A stretch of DNA of 64,000 nucleotides, taken from positions 21,053,001-21,117,000 of the forward strand of contig NC_091674.1 of the NCBI RefSeq assembly GCF_042453785.1. The letters are read 5' to 3'. This document shows positions 55,295 through 64,000 of this stretch, piece by piece. Under the pieces are notes generated by a model. The model did no database searches and was not told the origin of the DNA. It was given only the letters and a program-made list of their open reading frames with translations. A program made the translations under genes and the position numbers. Within the stretch, counting starts at the first letter, position 1, and every line of letters starts with the position of its first letter. Source of the DNA: Malus domestica (lineage: Eukaryota; Streptophyta; Magnoliopsida; Rosales; Rosaceae).

Positions 55295-57794
55295 ATTAAC
55301 CAAAATAGAAATCATAAAAATGTTGATTAACAATAATAATGCTATTATACATCAAAGACAACAAACGCATTTTAACTATTGATATATTAATTGCACGATA
55401 TACATAGAAAAACACGTGGAGTATGTATTCTTACCGATTGTGGAGCTCCGAACAATTTCTTTTGTCATGATTAACTCCATATTGCCCACACCCATGACAA
55501 AGGTTACCATTAACCCTCTTCTTGCATTTTCCTTTCTCTTTTCCCTTTTTAAGTCTTTTTCCAGATCCTTTGGTCTTAACAGGATCAGGTTCAAGAAAAC
55601 CAACATCATCTACTATCGATTTTCTTTTTGCACGACATTCCATATCTCCTTTGGTTGCAGAAAGTTCCACATTTTCATTGGTACCACCAACCAATGACTT
55701 AATTTTCTCATTCATAGCATACATCGCCTCACAAAAGAGTTTACTTGCCTCATCATTTAGAATGACTTTATCAATCAAATGCGAATATTGTTGGAATAAT
55801 TTTCCACGCCTTTCAAATACGGATTTGTTGACAGATATCTCCACATTAGAAACCGTACCTAAAGATTTTGCAGATTTAGTCTATCTCTTCAAAATGTATT
55901 CATCCGGCAATATCTGAAATTGACGTATTCTATGCAAATATGCCAAAAGATGGCTGCATGGGATTCCTGAACTATCAAATTGTTTGCAGCTACATGATGC
56001 AAAATCCTTGGATTTTTCATACAAAATTTCACGAACTCTACCATTTTCGTCATCAATGGGCAAAACTTTAAACATGCTGCAAGAATCATTTTCGCTTGTA
56101 AGCTCAATATTATAGCTGTAACTTTCCCACAACTGCTCTTGAAAATCAAGGTAAGAGCTACGTGTATAAATATTGGCCATTTGCGCATCCATCTTAATAG
56201 GGCATTTGAGTTTTGGCCTCTCGTTCAAATCAATATGATCTGCCTTCAACTTCGAATGGCGTTGGCGTACCAATGCCCTATTATATTTAACCATAAACTC
56301 GAGGAAGGAGTTGTTCTTGGAAACATATTTCTTTAGAAATGAATGTCCACTCTCAGCTCTTTGACTAGTTGAGCAATTTGCAGAAAAAACATGATTCATA
56401 TAGGATGGAACCCAAGTAGATCGAATCCTATATATCGATTGCAACCAGCCATTACCAGATAATCCACTTTTTGAAACAACGGCCATCCATTTCACATCAA
56501 ACTCCTATCTAGTCTCTGACTCCCAAATACATGCTTTGAAATCTAAATAATGATCTCTGTATTTCATCGCAGGAAGCTTGCTCGAGAACTTATCCAAAAT
56601 ATGCCACGTACAGAATCTATGAAACGTGTTTGGAAAACAGTAAGGAATGGCTTTTGTCATTGCCGGATCTTGATCAGTAATAATCATTTTTGGAGCATCA
56701 CCAGGCATGGCATTCAAAAATTCTCTAAATAACCAAACGAATGAATCTTTCGTCTCGTCACTTAGAAAGGCACCAGCAAAAATGATTGTTTGACCATGAT
56801 TGTTTATACCCATGAACGGGGCAAATATCATACTATACCGGTTGGTATTGTATGTAGTGTCAAAAATGACCACATCACCATAAAGCTTGTATGCTTGCCT
56901 AGAACTTGCATCGGCCCAAAAACATTGAGTAATCTTGTGTTCTTCATTTGCTTGAATCTTGAATGTGAATTCAGAATTTCTTTCTTGCTCTAGCAAAAAA
57001 TGATCATGCAACATTTTTCCATCATGCCCCTTCATCTTGTTTCGCACTTTTCCTCGATAGTTATTTAAATCTTCTTGTGTACAACCAACATTTTCAATTC
57101 CACCTACCTGCAATCCAAGAATGTCAAATTTTTTGTGTGGAGGTATGTTTGCCATGTCTAGCTGATCAACTAATATTTTATAACACTTAGTAACCTTGCG
57201 ATGAGACTTTAGCAAGTGGCGTCTTCTTGGGGATGTCATTGGATGATTATGACCCTCGTCAAATATGGTGATTGCATACCCACCAAGTTTAGATCTCACA
57301 ACTATCAATCTTGCTTTACAACCCTTTTTGGTTAATCCACGACGCTTTTGTTCGTCACCAATCCATTCTTTTGTATTACTTCCCTCTTTGTTGCACACAA
57401 ACTCCTTTCTCGTGATCTCACCATCCTTATTTTTCTTACTTGAATGCATTCGGACACTAAACCCAGCCTCCCTTGCATAATTGTTGTAAAATTCAAGCAC
57501 TTCGTCTAATGTTTCGAAACTTTGACCTATGGTAGGCTTGAACTCATCTGTTACTTGAGGATAGAAAAAACAAATACCAGCTACAATTTCTGACTGATTT
57601 TCCATTGGAACTTGCATTTCATTAGCTTCCATAACTTGAACAGGTATTTCATTAGTTCCCGTAACTTCAATAGTCATCTCATTAGCTTCCATAGCTTCCA
57701 TAACTTGAATAGGGATTTCATCAGTTCCCGTAACTTCAATAGTCATCTCATTAGCTTCCATAACTTGAACATGAACATTAGCACAATCAAACAT
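55265..57794 (-). pseudogene. FAR1/MULE-type transposase gene, nearly intact
   Basis: One frame runs from the ATG at 57794 to a splice donor after 55435, with a last exon 55289-55265 (MSSTHCL end), about 794 codons. It is broken only by two in-frame TAG codons (at 56505-56507 and at 55881-55883, where relatives have KRWTKSAK, so the second is probably a Trp codon change). Domains: a 60-residue N-terminal repeat (VMEANEMTIEVTGT units), a FAR1 WRKY-GCM1-like zinc-binding domain (FYNNYAREAGFSVR...CKARLIV...HNHPM), the MULE DDE transposase domain (VVIFDTTYNTNRY, IITDQDPAMTKAI, TFHRFCTWHI), a SWIM finger (CSCKQFDSSGIPCSHLL) and a CCHC knuckle (CHGCGQYGVNHDKRNC). The proteins bind TIRs and cut DNA; FAR1/FHY3 transcription factors are domesticated relatives. 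Confidence 0.88.
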
Positions 57795-57924
57795 TCACAC
57801 CAAAAAGAATAATAAAAAGCATCAACAAAACTTGAAAATAAGAACAAAACTCAAATTATTCAAGAAAAATCTGTAACCAAGTTGAATTAGAACTCAAAAA
57901 CCAACCCGAATTTCTATTTTCTAT

Positions 57925-58154
57925 CTCGTCCACTGCCTCTCGATTTTCAATGAACTGTCTATGTGAGTAACATGCTTTTCCAAGGCGATAAACCTCTTCA
58001 AGGTCAGTTTTCTTTAGTGGGTTTCCAAGACAATCCCAATTATTACAGCGGCGTATATCGTTAATGAAGAGTTCCTTTTCAATTTATTTCAATTTGTCTT
58101 CTTAGCTGCTCTCACAGGCTGCCCACCTGCGAGGTCAACTCTTCCAGCCTCCAT
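57925..58154 (-). other. Coding-like stretch upstream of the transposase
   Basis: The minus strand reads RRCNNWDCLGNPLKKTDLEE and then VYRLGKACYSHRQFIEN in one frame, with MEAGRVDLAGGQPVRAAKK just upstream in another. The amino-acid composition is that of a real protein. I do not recognise it. It could be a further captured fragment or an old 5' exon of the transposon gene. Confidence 0.4.
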
Positions 58155-58663
58155 GTTTGCCAATTCTTCTCACAATTTCTATTTACTTTAACTAGAAAAA
58201 CCCACATGATTACTAAAAAGGATAAACTTGGCTCCTTGGTTGTTAATGAAGAGTTCCTTTTCAATTAGAGGGTATTCGATTAGAATTTTGTGAGTTTTAA
58301 GTATGATCGACTAACGCACACCGAAACACAACTGCTTCTCTGTTCGTGGGAGAGGAGAGAACTAGAAAAAACCCCATTTGTTCAATCCAAATCCAAATTA
58401 ATCCTCTAAAATAGTGAATGAGGAGGAGACCCATACCTGAAATCTCAGAAATCTCAAAGGTTATTCGCGATGGCCTGTGATTTGGCTGGTATTGTGCTCT
58501 GTTCGTGGGAGATGCAGTGTGCCTGTGTCGCACGGAAAAGGCGGGAACCAGAAAAGAAAAAGGAAAAAGAAAGATGGGGATCCCCATTTAATCTCAACCA
58601 CCCATTTCATCCAACGGTTAGCAGAATGATCCCCATTTTTTCAAAAAAATGGGGATCCCTCCC

Positions 58664-58665
<2 letters not shown>

Positions 58666-58751
<86 letters not shown>
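58666..58751. repeat. (TA)n microsatellite at the right edge of the MULE
   Basis: About 42 TA repeats lie between the MULE right end and the resumed Cassandra LTR ('aaggcttacatgattcact'). Confidence 0.95.
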
Positions 58752-58754
<3 letters not shown>

Positions 58755-59349
58755 CTTACATGATTCACTCCCCTGTGTGATGTGAGATGTTACAATCTGC
58801 CCCCCTTAGGGGTTTGACGTCCTCGTCGGCACACTTTCGCCAGGGATTGGCTCTGATACCAAATTATCACATCCCGGCCCGAGCCCCTATCACATCCCGA
58901 GCTCGACTCTACCGTAGCACGATATTGTCTACTTTGAGCCTTGACCACGCCCTCACGGTTTTGTTTCTGGGAACTCACACGAGAACTTCCTAGTAGGTTA
59001 CCCATCCTAGGATTGCTCTCGTGTGAACTCACTTAACTTCAGAGTTCCGATGGAATCCGAAGTCAGTGAGCTCCCAAAAGGTCTCGTGCTAGGTAGAGAT
59101 GGAAATATACATATAAGGCTTATATGATCCACTCTCCTGGGAGATGTGGGATGTTACAATTTTGGCCTATTGTTTATTAAATTGAGGGTATATTTATCAT
59201 TTTTATCCTTATTTAACATAATTTTGTACCAATGGTCAAAATGATTGATGGTGGACAATCTCAAGGATCACTTCTATTGATTTCAAATCTCAGGAATCAA
59301 AGTGATGTGTTATGCAAATCTCATGGCCCATTTTGGCTAAAAAAAAACC

Positions 59350-60694
59350 CTTTATTATTGTTTCTTTTTTATAAAAACAATATTTAAATACCGAAAAACA
59401 CAAAACTCAAGATTGCAAGTACAAATGTAAATAGTCATAAATTGCATCCACCCTATAAGAAGTTTTGAACAATTGCTAAAATGACAATTTAATTTTACAA
59501 AGCAAATATGTACATAGCTTAGCTAGTGTACAATCACAATAGTAACAAGGAAAACTCAATTGACGTAGATCTAGACAAGCTGGAGCATGTGGTTTAATTC
59601 AATGTGAAGCGAAGATTAGGCCAATTTGTACAGGTCGCATAATCTTTATGCTCAAAATACCGATTTTGCGTAATTTCTTGGTGAACATTCACATTTCATA
59701 GTATATAGGTATCTTTATAGATGTTATATTTTAGGCACAAGGACAAGGTAAATCAAATGGAGATTAAGTGATGTACCTGTTGAAAAACGAGCTCAAGTAA
59801 TGTTACTTAAATCGAATGACTAATTTAATTTTGAAATATTTTGTGCATGAAATGATTCTTGAAAGATGAGCATAAAAAATGAATGAGATCGATCATCATA
59901 TAACTATGTGAGAAACGTGAAAGAAGATAGAGAAGGCGCCAAAAGAAAGGTAGGCTGACATTCCCTTTTTAACACTACTTTGAGATAAAATACTATGAAA
60001 CAACTTTCAAATCATTTCATATGTATTATCTCTCTAGTGGTGGAACGTAAGTAGAGAGGATAGAAAGCATAAAGTCAAGTTTTAGTCATGGCCAAAGATA
60101 AGGTCATCAACTTAAGCTTTTAAAGCACTTTTGCCGAACCGAAAAAAAGTTTTGGGGGAAAAGGCTATATGACTTTTTGGGTGAAAGGTAAGTGTATGTA
60201 TGTATATGATTGGAGCCCAATGGATGCAAAAAACACAAATAATTGGTATTGGAATATTCTAAAAGTCGATGAAACACTAATTGGTGTTGTGCAACTAACT
60301 TTTCCCACAAAACAAATTAAATCTGTGATTAAATCCGGCGGCTATTTGTGTGCGTTTTTAGCTTTTGAATTTAGTGCATAAAAAAAAAATTTGATGGACA
60401 AAAATAAATTAAAGTTGGCAAAATGAGAAAATAAATTTGTGGAAACTTGAGGGGTAAAAATGTAATTAAGTTGTGAAAGAATTACATTCAAAACTGGACC
60501 TCATAACTTTATGTCCCTCACAATGGTCGAAAGATGTTGAACTTTTGTATAACAGCGTGATTCAAACCCCGTCGATGATTAATCTAACGTCAAATCTAAT
60601 AAAATCTATTGACAAAAAAAATAAAAATAAAAACAAATTGTCCAAAATTAGTATTAGAAAATTACGGAAAAAAAAAAAAAAAACTGAATGGGCC
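59350..60694. other. AT-rich intergenic region
   Basis: No gene, RNA gene or clear element ends. Open frames here are short and of low-complexity composition. A poly-A run lies near 60668-60683, close to the stop of the next gene. Confidence 0.5.
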
Positions 60695-61471
60695 TTAGAT
60701 TAATCTTCTGCGTCTTAAGCTTTTGGAAGAGGCTTTAGAAACAAAGTAGCCCACACCCAAACACACGACCCAGATCCCCACATCCACGGCCCATCTCACT
60801 CCTTCCATATCCATCTCCAACTCCCCCTCATCGTCACCTTCCACGTCACTCCCCATCTCCGAATCTCCACCGTCAGATCTACAGTTGCAACAACAGCCGT
60901 CCGATTCATCATATTCATCATCCACCGCTCCTTCCTCAGGAATCTCCTCCAGCCGCTTAAACCCGCATTTCCGGTGCTTTTTCGTCTTTTTAACCACCAT
61001 CTTCACTCTCTCGTTCATCGCCACGTGTCCCTCCACCGCCACGCAGACCTCAGCATCCGCGACCTCCGCCGCCACCCTCTCGCCCTCCAGCACGCACTTG
61101 CACTCCAATTTCCACTCTTGCCGCTCGTCCTTCCTGAAAATTCCCTTCAGCACCTTCTCCTCCCTCAGATACACCTCGAACCGGATTCCGTCGCCAGCCC
61201 CGACCCGTTCCCGGGACCCGAACACCACCTCCCCCTCCCTCACCTTCGCGCTCACGACCCGGTAAAGCGTCACAAATGCCGGTGAGTCGGGTCGGATCTT
61301 CGACCCGTCGATTTCAAGCTCGTTCTCGTTGATCCGTGGAAGATACATAAGCGTGAGCGATTCGGGTAACGGTTCCCGGGTAATCAAACCCGAAAACCGA
61401 AGAAAAAATTCCCGAATCTTCAATCGGTCTCTCCGCGACTGAAATCCGTGGAAGTCCGTCGATCTACACAT
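60695..61471 (-). CDS. Tail-anchored plant protein of unknown function
   Basis: A single exon encodes 258 residues and is GC-rich against its flanks. The N-terminal 150 residues look like a compact beta-rich domain (FFLRFSGLITREPLPESLTL, RINENELEIDGSKIRP, FVTLYRVVSAKVREGEVVFG; short quotes). Then come a basic stretch (VKKTKKHRKCGFKRLEE), an acidic cysteine-containing linker (DESDGCCCNCRSDGGDSE) and a final hydrophobic segment (WAVDVGIWVVCLGVGYFV) followed by basic residues KSLRRRRLI, the layout of a tail-anchored membrane protein with its N-terminus in the cytosol. It resembles the plant group labelled, probably wrongly, as erythronate-4-phosphate dehydrogenase family (At1g01500-like, from memory). 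The start codon is the first in-frame ATG after a stop. Confidence 0.8.
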   Translation of the reverse strand: MCRSTDFHGFQSRRDRLKIREFFLRFSGLITREPLPESLTLMYLPRINENELEIDGSKIRPDSPAFVTLYRVVSAKVREGEVVFGSRERVGAGDGIRFEVYLREEKVLKGIFRKDERQEWKLECKCVLEGERVAAEVADAEVCVAVEGHVAMNERVKMVVKKTKKHRKCGFKRLEEIPEEGAVDDEYDESDGCCCNCRSDGGDSEMGSDVEGDDEGELEMDMEGVRWAVDVGIWVVCLGVGYFVSKASSKSLRRRRLI

Positions 61472-62539
61472 CTTGAATTTTCGGAGTTTTCGATGGTGTC
61501 ACGAATTTTGACCCGAGTGGAATTCAAGTACTTGAGTTGGATAGTTGCAGAGAGAAATGGAAGCCGTTGGGAATCATATAGTGGTGAGAGATGCGGGTCA
61601 GCTCGGATTTCCGGGGGTAGTGGGCACACGGTTTATGGTGCTGACGCGGAGAAAACGACAAGAAGACCGCCAACAGGGTCTCTGGGGTTTTTCTGCGTGC
61701 CGGGCTGGGAGAAAACCTCGTGGAACTTGCATGGGGGAAGTATTCGTGTGTGACGCGGGATTTTGTAATTGGGTTTCTGACCGTTGATTTAGCGGGAGGA
61801 TTGAGGATGATGGGGAATGGACGGTCGGGATGCGGGTTTTGTGCATTTTGAGGGGAGGCGGTAGAGGATTGGGGTGGTTTGGGAGGTGCATGAATGGGGG
61901 ACCATGGTATGGTTTTTTGTCTTGGAGTGGTTTTTGGGAGCACTCAGACAAGTTCTTGCAAACCGTTCGACAGATTTGATATTTTGGGAACAATTTGGCA
62001 AGTTGTGACTTTGGTAACTGGTTCTATTCAAATATTTTTCTATGATTTATTTTACAGTTTATTTTTACTCAACAATTATCGTTCATAAGATTTTACTGCT
62101 AAAACTTTTTTTTATTAATTATTATTTGTTAACAACTTGATTGACATATATGAAGAATGCTAATATGATAACGGATGAATTTGTTAATATACATTGGACT
62201 CGATTGTACCACATTAGAAAAATAGTGTAGTTTAAGGGGTCGTAGACACAAAATCACTTAGTACTACAGTCTAGTTGTATTTATCTTATCTTACAAGTGA
62301 GAGGGCTTAAGTTGATCTCACGAAAATCAAATTTGAACCACATTATTACTCACTTATTGTGAGGCTTAGCCCACCTCTTTAAGGCTAATTTGGTATTGCT
62401 ATGCTTTTTTTTAAATAAAAAAAACTAATTATGTTGTCTTATAAAAATAAAAAACTGTAAAATAAAATTGTTGAGTGTTTAGTAATTTTTTTTGTTAAAA
62501 GAAAGAGTTATTACCTGCGTAAAATCATAATTCTTTTAG

Positions 62540-62745
62540 GAAAATGATCCTTGCCAAATCCTTTTCCTGAGGATTCGGTGATCATGACCGTTCATCGTAC
62601 ATCGTGCGGTAAAAAATCATTTTAATTTAAAATTAAATATAAATAGTACCTAACAAAAACTAACTGAACGATATACAATAAACGGTTATGATCACGGGAT
62701 CCTCTGATCCCTAGAAAAAGGATCTGGCGAGGATCATTTCCATTC
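62540..62745. mobile_element. MITE family B, copy 4 (best preserved)
   Basis: Arms 'ggaaaatgatccttgcc' and 'ggcgaggatcatttcc' are inverted, with inner 'gatcatgaccgttcatcg' against 'aaacggttatgatcacggg'. The centre has 'aatttaaaattaaatataaa'. It is the clearest member of the family. Confidence 0.75.
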
Positions 62746-62755
62746 TTTTAGACTA

Positions 62756-62835
62756 GAACAAGTTGTTCTCAGAATAATTCCAAAGCTCCTGGAAAGAACA
62801 AGTTGTTCTCAGAATAATTCCAAAGCTCCTGGACA
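62756..62835. repeat. Two tandem 40-bp repeats
   Basis: The unit beginning 'gaacaagttgttctcagaat' and ending 'aaagctcctgga' occurs at 62756 and again at 62796 with almost no change, next to the family B MITE. A recent duplication. Confidence 0.9.
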
Positions 62836-62881
62836 CTTTCCCATAAATAAATAAAAAGCTTTAAAGGCTTTTGGAATCTCT

Positions 62882-63124
62882 AAAATAGAGGATAGATGAT
62901 CCACTCTCCTGGGCAATGTGAGATGTTATAATTCACCCCCCTTAGGGACCCGACGTCCTCATTGGCACACTTCCGGCTAAGGATTGGCTCTAATACCAAA
63001 TTATCACATCTCGACCCGGGCCCCCACCACATCCTAGGCTCGACTATATTATAGTACGATATTGTTCGCTTTGGGCCCCGATAACGCCTTCACGGTTTTG
63101 TTTCTGGGAACTCACACGAGAACT
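62882..63124 (-). mobile_element. Cassandra TRIM, copy 4, truncated
   Basis: The end of one LTR ('gggcaatgtgagatgttat'), the internal region with 'ggctctaataccaaatt' (tRNA-Met-type primer site on the minus strand) and most of a second LTR, up to 'gaactcacacgagaactt', are present; the 5S-like block is cut off. Broken. Confidence 0.8.
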
Positions 63125-64000
63125 TTCCTTTTTACTTAGCTGCATCAATTAGCAAAAGTTGCTACATTTTCATCCTGTGTTGCTGATGCGCAACCAGCTT
63201 CCAATTCTCGGCATAAATCAGTTAAATGAAGTACATTTGGCGAGAATTGCAAGAAACGCTACAAGGCAAATGTACTTCATGGAGCTTCCATTCTTCAATG
63301 AAATGCAGAAAACACTTCTTGACTTCCTACTTTTATACAACAATAAGTAGCTCAAAAGATATTTTTTTTACATATAGGAGGAGAGAATGAGGGATGAAGA
63401 AAGTGAATAGACGAAAGAGTGAGGTAAAATACATTTTTGACTGAGATCTCATTTCTTAGAAAGAACAACCTTAAATATTGGCATGATAATTGGATAGTAA
63501 TCGGCTTGAAGAAAAGGGAATAGGATTGTTATTGGTGGATTCATGACCTTAGGCTTTCATCATATTAATTCGGTAAACCTTTATTCGTTGTGTGTTTTCT
63601 TTAATCATATTCCTCGTTTGATTATAAGTTGGAGTTTTAGTTATTTTTCATAATCAATTAATCAATCATTTGTTTCCTAGTTGAGTTAAGTTTCGTGTAA
63701 TCAGCTGGTTGAATTGGTATTAAAAGCAATCCCTGTGGGATCAACCTTGTATTTGCATATATTTTTACAATTGATTCGTGCGTTTGCGAGTTTAATTTGG
63801 TTTAAATTAATCTATTATTTAGATTAGTTTAAATACACATCAAGTTTTTTGTGCCGTTGCTGGGGATTGCCCCTTAATCCCAACTCGGCTTGTTGATTAC
63901 ACTTTACTTAATTGATTTTTTTAATCTTCTTTTTATTTTTTTATTTTTTTATTTTTACCTTTGTTTATGTTCTTTATCTTCTTTTTGTTTTCATATTATA
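63125..64000 (+). mobile_element. 5' end of a Gypsy-type LTR element, running off the window
   Basis: At 63857-63875 'gtgccgttgctggggattg' resembles the primer site complementary to the 3' end of plant tRNA-Asp (TGGCGCCGTTGCCGGGGA), used by Athila and related Gypsy elements. The sequence before it would be the LTR, ending near 63842 ('acacatca'). Its start is not clear. No coding part lies in the window. Confidence 0.5.

Larger units (their letters stand above)
52744..58665. mobile_element. 5.9-kb MULE with FAR1-type transposase and captured host exons
   Basis: The inverted ends read AGGGGAGGGATCCCCATTTT at both sides, with arms of about 340 bp (52744-53080 and 58325-58665). They contain 'aatggggagccttctcctaac', shortened here to its first 20 bases in meaning, and 'ttctggtttccgcct'-type sequence. 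The left arm has a direct duplication of its inner part. The minus strand codes for the transposase (55265-57794). The plus strand of the left half carries NHX-antiporter exons and a threonyl-tRNA-synthetase-like fragment. The element lies within a TA repeat in a Cassandra LTR, and no 9-bp target repeat can be seen for that reason. Almost intact coding implies fairly recent activity. Confidence 0.88.
52450..59158 (-). mobile_element. Cassandra TRIM, copy 3, split by a MULE
   Basis: The ends TGTCACATCC (52450) and GGGATGTTACA (59158) are flanked by a perfect ATTTT 5-bp duplication (52445-52449 and 59159-59163), which proves that the two distant parts are one insertion. The left part, 52450-52680, is most of one LTR. 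The right part holds the rest of that LTR (from about 58751), the internal region with the tRNA-Met-type primer site, and the second LTR at 58865-59158. The gap between is a MULE with TA repeats at each edge. The 5S-like block is present in both LTRs. No coding sequence. Confidence 0.88.
52282..59349. mobile_element. Small TIR element split by a Cassandra insertion (outermost layer)
   Basis: The left 160 bp (52282-52444) and the right 190 bp (59159-59349) are inverted copies: 'aaaatggtctcttgtgattt' then 'gcataactcttcacttt' and 'gtccaccatcaatcattttg' at the left pair with 'caaaatgattgatggtggac' and 'gttatgcaaatctcatggc' at the right. TTTATTA occurs just outside both ends, probably part of a target duplication. 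Without the insert it is a MITE of about 350 bp. Confidence 0.75.

Noticed and set aside
61448-61993. Overlapping open frames on both strands upstream of the tail-anchored protein gene
   Set aside because: The region is GC-rich promoter and 5' UTR. The frames overlap in all phases and match no family.

Overview
The window is plant nuclear DNA from a eudicot. The evidence is GT-AG introns in most genes, plant-only gene families, chloroplast-type N-termini, and a dense load of MULEs, hAT and Harbinger elements, MITEs and plant LTR-type elements. The Cassandra TRIM copies (5S-rRNA-like LTRs) and the MITE families look like those I remember from Rosaceae such as apple or pear, but I could not check this and it is an inference.

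Nine host protein genes are supported by splice sites that keep frame. In order: OPT7-like oligopeptide transporter (+, 607-5085), a small secreted proline-rich protein (-, 7281-7703), MTA, the METTL3-type m6A mRNA methyltransferase (+, 13393-18118), an early-nodulin-like phytocyanin (-, 19436-20256), a plastid HpcH/HpaI aldolase (-, 25132-26202), MYG1 (-, 26839-29298), a plastid membrane protein (+, 33438-34810), a second plastid membrane protein (-, 35142-36601) and a SPAK/OSR1-like STE20 kinase of 21 exons (-, 38359-44765). A tenth, single-exon tail-anchored protein lies at 60695-61471 (-). From memory, OPT7, MTA, the aldolase and the kinase are also near neighbours, in the same order, on Arabidopsis chromosome 4 (At4g10770, 10760, 10750, 10730), so the host genes look like an old collinear block inflated by mobile DNA. 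The genes do not form one pathway.

The right third (45-59 kb) is a nest of transposons. At 45161-50450 a MULE with a perfect 9-bp target duplication holds a non-autonomous LTR element (LARD-like, 45934-50014) with its own 5-bp duplication and a 79-bp tandem array. A solo LTR follows (50549-52108). At 52282-59349 three layers are nested: a small TIR element, a Cassandra TRIM inserted in it, and a 5.9-kb MULE inside a Cassandra LTR. That MULE carries a nearly complete FAR1/MULE transposase gene with only two in-frame TAG codons, plus captured exons, with introns, of an endosomal NHX5/6-type Na+/H+ antiporter gene and an exon fragment resembling threonyl-tRNA synthetase. This gene-carrying, transposase-coding MULE is the most striking object in the window.

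Other gene-capturing MULE candidates carry an F-box-like fragment (8712-10649) and a zinc-knuckle/PSP-protein fragment (31805-32690). Small MULEs sit in intron 1 of MTA and intron 15 of the kinase gene. A Harbinger element ends 225 bp before the MTA start codon. The last 0.9 kb looks like the 5' end of a Gypsy-type LTR element that runs off the window.
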